From the NCBI GenBank assembly GCA_001936135.1, contig CP012816.1, forward strand, positions 437,501 to 501,500: DNA of 64,000 nt, written 5' to 3'. Positions 32,321-41,213 of this stretch are shown here, one piece after another (positions within the stretch are counted from its first letter, which is position 1; the number at the start of each line of letters is the position of its first letter). Source of the DNA: Saccharomycopsis fibuligera x Saccharomycopsis cf. fibuligera. Taxonomy: Eukaryota > Ascomycota > Saccharomycetes > Ascoideales > Saccharomycopsidaceae. The notes below the pieces were generated by a model. That model was not told where the DNA came from. It ran no database searches and was given only the letters and a program-made list of their open reading frames with translations. The position numbers and the translations under genes are program-made.

Positions 32321-33633
32321 ACTACTGTGGAGCACAGTTCATGATGTGCACTACTTGAGGTGAGTGTTGTAAACCTTGCGAGTTAGCACATGTGCACCAC
32401 TTATGTGCTTCGGATCAGGAGATAAGCAGACAGCGGTGGCCTTTACGTGAGTTACATCAAGTAGCCACTCTCATCCCCGCAGTCCTTAAGGATAGTGTGG
32501 TAAGCGGGTGCTCCATGACTCTCGCAATTCCCGCTACTAATCGCGTTGTGCATTACCCTTGCGGAATACGAGTTAGCACACTTACACCACTCCTGGGTTG
32601 GAGATCAGCAGAGAAGTAGACAGCGGTGGCCCTTGCCTGAGTTACATCAAGCAGCCACTCTCATCATCGGCTACTACTTTGGAGCACAGTTCATCATGTG
32701 CACTATTTGAGGTGAGTGTTGTGAACGTTGCAAGTTAGCACACTTACACCACTCCTGGGTTGGAGATCAGCAGAGAAGTAGACAGCGGTGGCCCTTGCCT
32801 GAGTTACATCAAGCAGCCACTCTCATCATCGGCTACTACTTTGGAGCACAGTTCATCATGTGAACTATTTGAGGTGAGTGTTGTGAACGTTGCAAGTTAG
32901 CACACTTACACCACTCCTGGGTTGAAGATCAGCAGATAAGTAGACAGCGGTGGCCCTTGCGTGAGTTACTTCAAGTAGCTACTCTCTTCATCGGCTACTA
33001 CTTTGGAGCACAGTTCATCATGTTCACTATTTGAGGTGAGTGTTGTGAACGTTTCAAGTTAGCACACTTACACCACTCGTGGGTTGGAGATCAGCAGATA
33101 AGTAGACAGCGGTGGCCCTTGCCTGGGTTACTTCAAGTAGCCACTCTCATCATTAGCTACTACTGTGGAGCACAGTTCATCATGTGAACAATTTGAGGTG
33201 AGTGTTGTGAACGTTGCAAGTTAGCACACTTACACCACTTTTGGGTTGAAGATCAGCAGATAAGTAGACAGCGGTGGCCCTTGCCTGAGTTACATCAAGT
33301 AGCCACTCTCATCCCCGCAGTCCTTAAGGATAGTGTGGTAAGCGGGTGCTCCATGACTCTCGCAATTCCCGCTACTAATCGCGTTGTGCATTACCCTTGC
33401 GGAATACGAGTTAGCACACTTACACCACTCCTGGGTTGGAGATCAGCAGAGAAGTAGACAGCGGTGGCCCTTGCCTGAGTTACATCAAGCAGCCACTCTC
33501 ATCATCGGCTACTACTTTGGAGCACAGTTCATCATGTGCACTATTTGAGGTGAGTGTTGTGAACGTTGCGAGTTAGCACACTTACACCACTCCTGGGTTC
33601 GAGATCAGCAGAGAAGTAGACAGCGGTGGCCCT
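32321..33633. repeat. Satellite block 3 (1313 bp), two variant modules
   Basis: Counterpart of 23429-24741, equal in length, with variant modules at 32474-32569 and 33313-33408. The two blocks differ by scattered substitutions (for example ATGACTCTCGC versus ATGAGTGTCGC), while the flanking elements look almost identical. It ends with GCCCT at 33629-33633. Confidence 0.95.
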
Positions 33634-34077
33634 TGTTGAATTTCAAACATTCATTTTCCTTTGTCCCTTACCCTCTTCACTTTCCGATCCTTTACCTTCT
33701 TTACTCCTTTTATTTTTTCCTCCATCGTCAGGGTAAACCCTTCACCCATGTGCATGGTATACCGTTCTGACGCATGTTGTTTGTTTACTTTTTCATCCGT
33801 CTAGGGCCCCCGTCTAGGTGTCCGTCTAGAGGCGGTGCCGATCCCTACTGCAGCGTGAAAAAATTTTCTTTTTCCCGCCACTCTTATCACGCCACTCCGT
33901 TTTCAGTTTTGCCACCTATTTTTCTTACTTAACTCGGGGCTTTCCCGCTTCTATCTTTTATCGTTCTCTACCTTTCTTACTTCTTTACCGAACTAAGCTT
34001 AACCAACTTTACTTTCTTTATCTACTCTAATAAACCTTATATTTTTTTCTCTTCTACTTTACATCCTACTTTTTACA
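33634..34077 (+). repeat. CopB LTR, variant L1 (outer 5' LTR)
   Basis: 444 bp, appears identical to the LTR at 24742-25185 and the same variant as the outer 3' LTR at 45724. The tRNA-Tyr-type primer site follows at 34078-34091, then the A-rich leader to 34176. Confidence 0.95.
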
Positions 34078-34176
34078 GATTTACAGTCTGGGTTAACATC
34101 AAAACAAAAAAAAAATTAAAAAAAAATCAAAAAATCAAAAAATCAAAAAAAAAAAATAATAATAATTTTTTTTACC

Positions 34177-35358
34177 ATGTTCATCTTTGGAGACTTTGAT
34201 ATTGCTGACGGTGCTTACAAAGCGAGACTTGATGGAATTACCAAGTTGAAGGTCAGGCCAATCACCCAATGGTTCCAGTACCCGTTGTTAAGATCATTCC
34301 TTAGAAATAAGTTGAGAGTTATCATCAATGATGTCACTGCCATCGACGTTGAGCGTATGTTAGACTCCGAAGAGTTTGACTACTACCCACCAAAACTTGG
34401 CGATGTTATCTATCAACTCATCCAGAAAAAAGTGGACCCATTGTTATTGAAAAACTACGAACGATGCACCGAGGGCTTTGATTTGTTGAAGACCATCAAC
34501 GCAAAGTGCAAGACAATTGACTCTTTCTACATTGTCAAGATCTTCCACGACTTTGTCCATGAGGCCGTCCTTGCTAGAGACTGCGAAGCTATGGCAGACT
34601 ACTTGGAGATCTTCAAGTACTACTACAAAGATATCAACTTCTGCAATCTTGGCGGTATTCTTGGTTTCCACCTACTTGACAACAAGAGTCTTCATGTTGC
34701 TCTCAGCGAAAAGAACTTGCTTCGCGATGCTCGTGGGTTGCTTAACACTTCGTTTTATGATGCTATGGAAGCCTCCAATGATCTTGCTGCCAGAGACTTG
34801 GTCCAGATGGACACTTCCTCCCGTCCAAAGTTGCCACCCACCGAGGAGTTGGTTCAGTTGGCTGATGCGAAGCTGAAAAAGAAACCTGTTTTCCTCATCA
34901 AGTGTTACAGCTGCGGCAAGCTTGGCCACTACAGCAACGAGTGCTACAAAAACAAGAACAGAAACCACTCAAACAAGGGACGCAAGGAGCTTGTCAACCT
35001 CGTTGAAGTCCCACTTGGTGCTGAAGTCATTAACAACGGTGACGGTCAGATTGTCATTGACACGTCTACTGAGCTGCCTGAGCCTGGCGAAGAGACTCAC
35101 TTTGTTGAAGAGGTCTATCTCGCCGACGATGCTGCCGACAAACGTTTTGTCCTAGACAGCGGTGCTGGTATCAATGTTGTCAACGACGGAGCATTGTTGC
35201 TGGACAAGAAGGTCTCGAACGTCACTGTTCAAGGAATCAGCAGCACTACAAATTGTGTTACTGAAGGCACTGTTGTTGAATTTCAAACATTCATTCTTCG
35301 CTTTCCGATCCTTTACCTTCTTCACTCCTTTTATTTTTTTCATCCATCGTCAGGGTAA
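34177..35358 (+). CDS. CopB truncated Gag-protease ORF (B2)
   Basis: Second copy of the 393-codon ORF found at 25285, within the 8.9-kb tandem repeat. It contains Gag, the CCHC knuckle (residues 243-256) and protease DSGA (327-330). At 35274 it runs into the L2 LTR and stops at 35358. No difference from B1 was noticed in the protein. The frame is undamaged although it belongs to a broken element, so its origin is recent or it is maintained by the tandem duplication. Confidence 0.75.
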   Translation: MFIFGDFDIADGAYKARLDGITKLKVRPITQWFQYPLLRSFLRNKLRVIINDVTAIDVERMLDSEEFDYYPPKLGDVIYQLIQKKVDPLLLKNYERCTEGFDLLKTINAKCKTIDSFYIVKIFHDFVHEAVLARDCEAMADYLEIFKYYYKDINFCNLGGILGFHLLDNKSLHVALSEKNLLRDARGLLNTSFYDAMEASNDLAARDLVQMDTSSRPKLPPTEELVQLADAKLKKKPVFLIKCYSCGKLGHYSNECYKNKNRNHSNKGRKELVNLVEVPLGAEVINNGDGQIVIDTSTELPEPGEETHFVEEVYLADDAADKRFVLDSGAGINVVNDGALLLDKKVSNVTVQGISSTTNCVTEGTVVEFQTFILRFPILYLLHSFYFFHPSSG

Positions 35359-35700
35359 ACCCTTCACCGATGTGCATGGTATACCGTTCTGACGCATGTT
35401 GTTTGTTTACTTTTTCATCCCGTCTAGGTGCCCCGTCTAGGTGCCCCGTCTAGACGCGGTGCCGATCCTTACTGCAGCGTGAAAATTTTTCTTTTTCACG
35501 CCACTCTTATCACGCCACTCCGATTTCAGTTTTGCCCCTTATTTTTCTTACTTAACACGGGGCTTTCCCGCTTCTTTTCTTTTATAGTTCTCTACCTTTC
35601 TTACTTCTTTACTGAACCAAGCTTAACCAACTTTACTTTCTTTATCTACTCTAATAAACCTTATATTTTTTCTCTTCTACTTTACATCCTACTTTTTACA
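35274..35700 (+). repeat. CopB LTR, variant L2 (inner element, copy 2)
   Basis: 427 bp, same variant as 26382-26808 and as the LTRs of B4. It is followed by GATTTACAGTCTGG (35701-35714), the A-rich leader and an ATG at 35788. Confidence 0.95.
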
Positions 35701-35820
35701 GATTTACAGTCTGGCTTAACATCAAAACAAAAAAAAAAAATTAAAAAAAATCAAAAAATCAAAAATCAAAAAAAAAATTTTTCTACCATGTTCATCTTTG
35801 GAGACTTTGATATTGCTGAC

Positions 35821-36364
35821 TGTTGTGAGTAATAATTCAAAGATAGATCCAGTTGCTTCTAGAAAGTTCTAGAATATTCCATGAGTTTCCAGAGGATTCG
35901 ATGCTGTTCTAGAATGTTCCACGATATACGAGAAAATACGAGATTGTTCGAGAACATTCTAGAAGGTTGCATAATATACGAGACATATACGAGAAAGCTC
36001 TAGAATCTTCCATGAAGTTCCATAATGTTCCATGAAGTTCCATAATGTTCCATGAAGTTCCATAGTGTTCCATAGTGTTCCATGAAGTTCCATGATGTTC
36101 CAAGAAGTTCCATGATGTTCCATACATTTCCGTGCATATCCGTGCAGTTCCGGAATATTCTAGAAGATTCTATGTGGCCACACTAGTCATGCATCAGTCC
36201 CGGCACAGCCACCCTGACTGACTATAAATAAGGGGCGTCTCCTCCATCTTTGTGACTGATTGATGTTATTCATATATAGGATATAGTTAATAACAACAAG
36301 TGTTTTGTGATTCATTTTCAGGATATAACGTTATGTCAAGTGATAGGTTTATCAAACTACAACA
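35821..36364 (+). repeat. 5' LTR of CopA A3
   Basis: 544 bp, TGTTGTGAG...CTACAACA. It ends 32 bases after the polyprotein ATG (36333). The primer site GGTTATGAG starts at 36365. Confidence 0.96.
35857..36230 (+). promoter_or_regulatory. CopA LTR promoter of A3: heat-shock-element array plus TATA box
   Basis: TTC/GAA triplets alternate in 5-bp phase from 35857: TTC 35857, GAA 35862, TTC 35867, GAA 35872, TTC 35877, TGA 35882, TTC 35887, GAG 35892, TTC 35897. The same phase continues with TTC-GAA-TTC at 35907 and TTC-GAA-TTC-GAA at 35947. From 36008 to 36168 TTC falls every 10 bp (one position reads ATC), with TGA or TAA mostly occupying the intervening GAA slots. A perfect TTC-GAA-TTC-GAA-TTC closes the array at 36148-36170. 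The TATA box is at 36223-36230 and AGGGG follows at once. Confidence 0.78.
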
Positions 36365-39300
36365 GGTTATGAGTTCCCCAGGTGCTCTAGCCAACTTCAG
36401 TTCAGATGAAAAATTGAAAGGTTCGGAGAACTTTCACGATTGGTTCTCCTTAGTATCAATCAAATTGAAAATGAGAGGGCTTGGTTTGTACAAGTACCTT
36501 GTCGACAATGATATCGGCGCTACTGATGAAAGCTCGGACGACTCGAGAGCCAGACTACAAATGGCTTTGGATGATATCTTGACATTGATGATTGTCAATG
36601 GTGTTACTGGTGCTGCTCTCAGAAAGGCATCCAGTTATGATGGTTCTGGTCGTGATTTGTTTATCTATTTGAAAGCCTCCTATGGTACAATGTCTGTGTT
36701 TAATGCTGTTGGTATGCTATCGGACTTCTTTGACCACAAGTGGAAGTCGAATGGCTCTAACCTCAACCTGTTGATCTCGAGCTTCGATGCATTGAATGTC
36801 TCGGTTATCAAGAATGTTACTGCTGATCTGTTTCTTACTTGCTTATTTCTTGCTGAGCTCAAACGCGCCGGCTACGGTGAAGCTGCTGTGAAGGAGATCA
36901 TTACAACATACCAAGCATCTCATAATTCCATGGAAACCTTTGATGTTGAATCCGCGATGGATCTCGCGAGAGAATTGATTAAGGAAGACCCAAAGTCTAC
37001 CGTTACTACTACTGAAACTGCTCTTGTCACTAGAAAGGCCAATAATGGTCAATGCTACAACTGTGGCAAGATAGGTCATTATGCAAGGGACTGTCGTCAA
37101 CAGCCAAAGGATGAATTTAATGAGAAAATTCGAAAGCCAAAGAAAAATGGAAAACTGACTGGTAGTGCGTGGTTTGCATATTTAGGGCACGAGTCAAAGA
37201 GATCTGATTTGTTCTTCGATAGTGGTGCTTCCAGCCACATTATTTGTGACAGAGACTTGTTTACTGAGTTACATGACTACAGCGGCGAGATTAATGGTAT
37301 TGGTGGCAACAGTTTGAAGATCGTTGGGTGCGGCACCGCATCTATCAAGCTACCAACCGGTGAGGATGTCAGCTTGTTAAATGCTCTATATGCACCCGAG
37401 GCTACCGCTAATTTACTATCAATTTCAAAGGCAACTGGTAATGGAGCAAAACTATTGTTTGAAGATGAATGCATCAAGTTGTACCCCTCGATGGATATTG
37501 TGGGTATCAAAGACAGGCTCTCACATGGCTTGTACAGAGTGGGCTCTCCAAGTGACAAGCACTTTGCTTACAAAGCTGCCCCTGGCATTGCGGTTGATAG
37601 GAAAGATTTGTGGCATCAAAGATTGGGCCATCCTAGCTTTGGTGTGTTCCGTGCGATTAACAAACAGTTTGGTTTGTGCGGTGATATTACAGAAGATATG
37701 AATGTGGAAGTGTGTGAACTGTGTGCATTAGGCAAGGCGGTTACAAGAAAACCAAAGCATGGATGGTCAAAGCCACAACAGCCATTGCAGCTACTTCATA
37801 TGGATGTGTGCGGGCCATTCAACTATGGATCGGTTGATGGCTCTCTCTACTTTCTTACAATCGTTGATGCCTATACTCGTTTCACCCATATCAAGTGCTT
37901 GAAAAGGAAATCTGACTGCACTGATGCGATTATTGATTTTGTGAAATACAGTGAGACCAATTTCAAGAGTCAAGGCAGAAACTACGTGTGTGGAGCTATC
38001 AGAACTGATAACGGCGGGGAGTTTGTGAACAACAAGTTGCACGCGTTCATGAAGGAGCGTGGAATTCGCCATGAGCTAACTGTCCCGCATCATTCCTATC
38101 AGAATGGTGTTGCTGAGAGGATGCATCGCACCATTCAGGAGAAGGCGCGAACTCTCATGTTGCACTCTGCTGCGCCGGTTCAGTTCTGGCCCGAAGCTGT
38201 TGCAACTGCTGCGTACTTGATCAATCGCAGCCCAACAAGAGTGCTTGGCAATGATATACCGTTCACCAAGTGGTACGACATGGAACCACTGCTTGATCAT
38301 TTGAGAACCTTTGGATGCATTGGATATTGTGTTGTGCCAGCTGCATTGAGACATGGCAAGCTAAGTGCAACTTCGAAGAAGTGTGCCATGATGGGCTACG
38401 ACAGAGATCACAAAGCATACAGGATGTATGATTCTGATGCCGGGCAGATAGTTGTCTCGGCACAAGTAACGTTTGATGAACAACATTCGTTTTTCAAGTG
38501 GGCTACCCCTGCGCCTATGGCTGACAATGTGTCTACTACCACCTACGGGTCTGTCGCTGCGCCAGGCATTTCACCGGTTACTGCTGTACAGGATGAGGAC
38601 CTTATCCCAGCCGATGTGACAGCCGCTGATACTGCTGGCACTGGCGAAGATGAAAGCACTGCTGAAGACGACACTGACGTACACGTTGACAATAGTGACG
38701 ATGATGTCCCCTCGGATACTGGCAAAGATGGCTTCCTGCCGGTACAAGTGAAACGGAAGAGACCCAGACCAAAAACTCATGTTGCTCCAAAGACTTTAAT
38801 AACCAGAAACCCGTTCGACGTTCTTGAAGAGGTCCACGATGAATATGAAGCCTCGTCCTCCAGTTCCGATTCAGAGAGGGAATTGCCTAAACCAGAGACA
38901 AAAGTTAGAAAAGTTGCCACCGGCGACATTATCCCGTTTGTTCCGCATGGGTCCACTGGCGAAAGCGCCGTGGTTCCATTGCTCACTCCAAAGATTGAAC
39001 CAACTGTTGAGGAGGTCGACGATGATGAAGATACTAGTGAATCAGAACTGAGTGACTCGCAGAGGCTATTGGGCTACGAAGCAAACCTTGCTGCTACTTG
39101 TTACATGGCTGGCAGTGCAGTCACCGAGAATGTGCCAATGAGTTACAAAAGTGCAATGCAGACCGACGAACGGGATCAGTGGAAGGAAGCGTGTGAAAAA
39201 GAAATCGAAGCACACAAAGACAATAGCACCTATGAGTTGGTGACTTTGCCGGAAGGGCGAAAGCCAATCACCTGCAAGTGGGTGTTCACAATCAAGGATG

Positions 39301-40721
39301 GTGGCTTACACAAGGCAAGATTAGTTGCTCGTGGGTTCTCGCAATTGAAAGGTATCGACTACAATGAAACGTTTGCTCCCGTTGTTCGTTACGAGTCCAT
39401 CCGAATTATGTTGGCTGTCGCTGCTCTGAAAGGATTACAGGTTCATCAGATGGATGTGAAGACTGCGTTCTTGAATGGTGAGCTTGAGGAAGAATTATAC
39501 ATGACACAACCAGAAGGCTATGTTGCAAAGGGCAATGAAGATAAAGTGCTCAGATTGAAGAAGAGCTTGTATGGTTTGAAACAGGCTCCTCTTGTGTGGA
39601 ATGACAAGATCAACGGCGTCTTGGCAAAGCTAGGCTTCAGACGGAATCAAGCTGAGTATTGCCTATACACTCGCAAAAGTGAAAAGTCCTTTGTGATGGT
39701 TGCGCTATATGTGGATGATTTGCTTATTGCTGGTAGCACCAAGGAAGCAATAGACATTGTGAAAACAGAGCTAATGAATGAGTTTAAAATGAAAGACTTG
39801 GGTGCTACAAAGAAGTTCCTAGGTATGAACATTGAGCAGACAGAGAGTGGGATCAAGTTGAGTCTTCGAGACTACATTCAGTCGTTGCTTAGCGAGTTTG
39901 GAATGCAAGACTGTCACAGTGAACCCACACCAGCAGTTGTCGGACAGGACTTGACGAGCGCGGACACAGGCAGTAAAGACTGTGATGCTACTAGGTACAG
40001 ATCCATTATTGGAAAGCTCTTGTTTGCTGCTAATACGGTCAGAGCAGACATAAGCTACGTTGTTGGTGTATTGTCGAGATACCTCAAAGAGCCCAAGGAG
40101 GTCCACCTTCGTGCTGCGAAACGAGTACTAAGATATTTGAAAGGCACAGCAGATGTTGGTTTATTTTATCAAAGCCACAACCAGACAACTCGCTTACAGG
40201 GCTACTGTGATGCAGACTGGGCAAACGACAAGGCTACGAGGAAGTCCACCACCGGTTTTGTGTTCAAATATGCTGGTGGTGCAATAACTTGGAGATCGAA
40301 GAAGCAGCCAACGGTTGCATTGTCTACTGCTGAAGCAGAGTATATGGCATTGTGTGAGGGTGCCAAAGAAGGCTTATGGCTAAGGCAGTTGTTCAACGAG
40401 TTTGGCATTGCAATTGAGTCTGTCAAGATGTACGACGACAACCAGAGCTGCATTGAAATAGCCAAACACCCTAGCTCCCATCACAGAACGAAGCACATTG
40501 ACATCAGGTTGAATTTCATCAGGGACCATATTGCCAAGGGCCGAATTCAATTAGAGTACTTATCAACTGGAGTCATGGTTGCCGATATCTTTACCAAAGC
40601 CATACCGGCCGACCAGTTCCAACTACTACGTGGTTATTGTGGGATGCGAGACTTTGAATTAAGAGAGAGTGTTGTGAGTAATAATTCAAAGATAGATCCA
40701 GTTGCTTCTAGAAAGTTCTAG
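36333..40721 (+). CDS. CopA Gag-Pol polyprotein (A3), intact, 1462 residues
   Basis: Same protein as at 27440, with no difference noticed: Gag, CCHC knuckle (241-254), protease D296, integrase D491/D559/E595, RT YVDD (1126-1129), RNase H D1293. The ATG lies in the 5' LTR. The stop TAG (40719-40721) lies in the 3' LTR, within the first heat-shock element. With identical-looking LTRs and a target duplication, this copy is the best candidate for an autonomous, mobile element. Gag and Pol are made as one chain, so a Gag excess would have to arise by processing, splicing or differential stability. Confidence 0.96.
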   Translation: MSSDRFIKLQQVMSSPGALANFSSDEKLKGSENFHDWFSLVSIKLKMRGLGLYKYLVDNDIGATDESSDDSRARLQMALDDILTLMIVNGVTGAALRKASSYDGSGRDLFIYLKASYGTMSVFNAVGMLSDFFDHKWKSNGSNLNLLISSFDALNVSVIKNVTADLFLTCLFLAELKRAGYGEAAVKEIITTYQASHNSMETFDVESAMDLARELIKEDPKSTVTTTETALVTRKANNGQCYNCGKIGHYARDCRQQPKDEFNEKIRKPKKNGKLTGSAWFAYLGHESKRSDLFFDSGASSHIICDRDLFTELHDYSGEINGIGGNSLKIVGCGTASIKLPTGEDVSLLNALYAPEATANLLSISKATGNGAKLLFEDECIKLYPSMDIVGIKDRLSHGLYRVGSPSDKHFAYKAAPGIAVDRKDLWHQRLGHPSFGVFRAINKQFGLCGDITEDMNVEVCELCALGKAVTRKPKHGWSKPQQPLQLLHMDVCGPFNYGSVDGSLYFLTIVDAYTRFTHIKCLKRKSDCTDAIIDFVKYSETNFKSQGRNYVCGAIRTDNGGEFVNNKLHAFMKERGIRHELTVPHHSYQNGVAERMHRTIQEKARTLMLHSAAPVQFWPEAVATAAYLINRSPTRVLGNDIPFTKWYDMEPLLDHLRTFGCIGYCVVPAALRHGKLSATSKKCAMMGYDRDHKAYRMYDSDAGQIVVSAQVTFDEQHSFFKWATPAPMADNVSTTTYGSVAAPGISPVTAVQDEDLIPADVTAADTAGTGEDESTAEDDTDVHVDNSDDDVPSDTGKDGFLPVQVKRKRPRPKTHVAPKTLITRNPFDVLEEVHDEYEASSSSSDSERELPKPETKVRKVATGDIIPFVPHGSTGESAVVPLLTPKIEPTVEEVDDDEDTSESELSDSQRLLGYEANLAATCYMAGSAVTENVPMSYKSAMQTDERDQWKEACEKEIEAHKDNSTYELVTLPEGRKPITCKWVFTIKDGGLHKARLVARGFSQLKGIDYNETFAPVVRYESIRIMLAVAALKGLQVHQMDVKTAFLNGELEEELYMTQPEGYVAKGNEDKVLRLKKSLYGLKQAPLVWNDKINGVLAKLGFRRNQAEYCLYTRKSEKSFVMVALYVDDLLIAGSTKEAIDIVKTELMNEFKMKDLGATKKFLGMNIEQTESGIKLSLRDYIQSLLSEFGMQDCHSEPTPAVVGQDLTSADTGSKDCDATRYRSIIGKLLFAANTVRADISYVVGVLSRYLKEPKEVHLRAAKRVLRYLKGTADVGLFYQSHNQTTRLQGYCDADWANDKATRKSTTGFVFKYAGGAITWRSKKQPTVALSTAEAEYMALCEGAKEGLWLRQLFNEFGIAIESVKMYDDNQSCIEIAKHPSSHHRTKHIDIRLNFIRDHIAKGRIQLEYLSTGVMVADIFTKAIPADQFQLLRGYCGMRDFELRESVVSNNSKIDPVASRKF

Positions 40722-41213
40722 AATATTCCATGAGTTTCCAGAGGATTCGATGCTGTTCTAGAATGTTCCACGATATACGAGAAAATACGAGATTGTTCGA
40801 GAACATTCTAGAAGGTTGCATAATATACGAGACATATACGAGAAAGCTCTAGAATCTTCCATGAAGTTCCATAATGTTCCATGAAGTTCCATAATGTTCC
40901 ATGAAGTTCCATAGTGTTCCATAGTGTTCCATGAAGTTCCATGATGTTCCAAGAAGTTCCATGATGTTCCATACATTTCCGTGCATATCCGTGCAGTTCC
41001 GGAATATTCTAGAAGATTCTATGTGGCCACACTAGTCATGCATCAGTCCCGGCACAGCCACCCTGACTGACTATAAATAAGGGGCGTCTCCTCCATCTTT
41101 GTGACTGATTGATGTTATTCATATATAGGATATAGTTAATAACAACAAGTGTTTTGTGATTCATTTTCAGGATATAACGTTATGTCAAGTGATAGGTTTA
41201 TCAAACTACAACA
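40670..41213 (+). repeat. 3' LTR of CopA A3
   Basis: 544 bp after the purine tract TTAAGAGAGAG. It is followed by CTGACGGTGCTTAC, the interrupted CopB coding sequence. Confidence 0.96.

Larger units (their letters stand above)
35821..41213 (+). mobile_element. CopA element A3 (Ty1/copia), intact, with target duplication
   Basis: 5393 bp with LTRs 35821-36364 and 40670-41213 that look identical by eye. It is flanked by CTGAC on both sides (35816-35820 and 41214-41218), as expected for a simple insertion into the CopB sequence GATATTGCTGACGGTGCT. Near-identical LTRs and an open ORF indicate a recent, potentially active copy. This is the only CopA copy here with a clean target duplication, so it marks an original insertion site. 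Confidence 0.97.

Noticed and set aside
36313-36333. Possible 3' splice site (TTCATTTTCAG) just before the CopA ATG
   Set aside because: No convincing 5' splice site and branch point pair was found upstream in the LTR.
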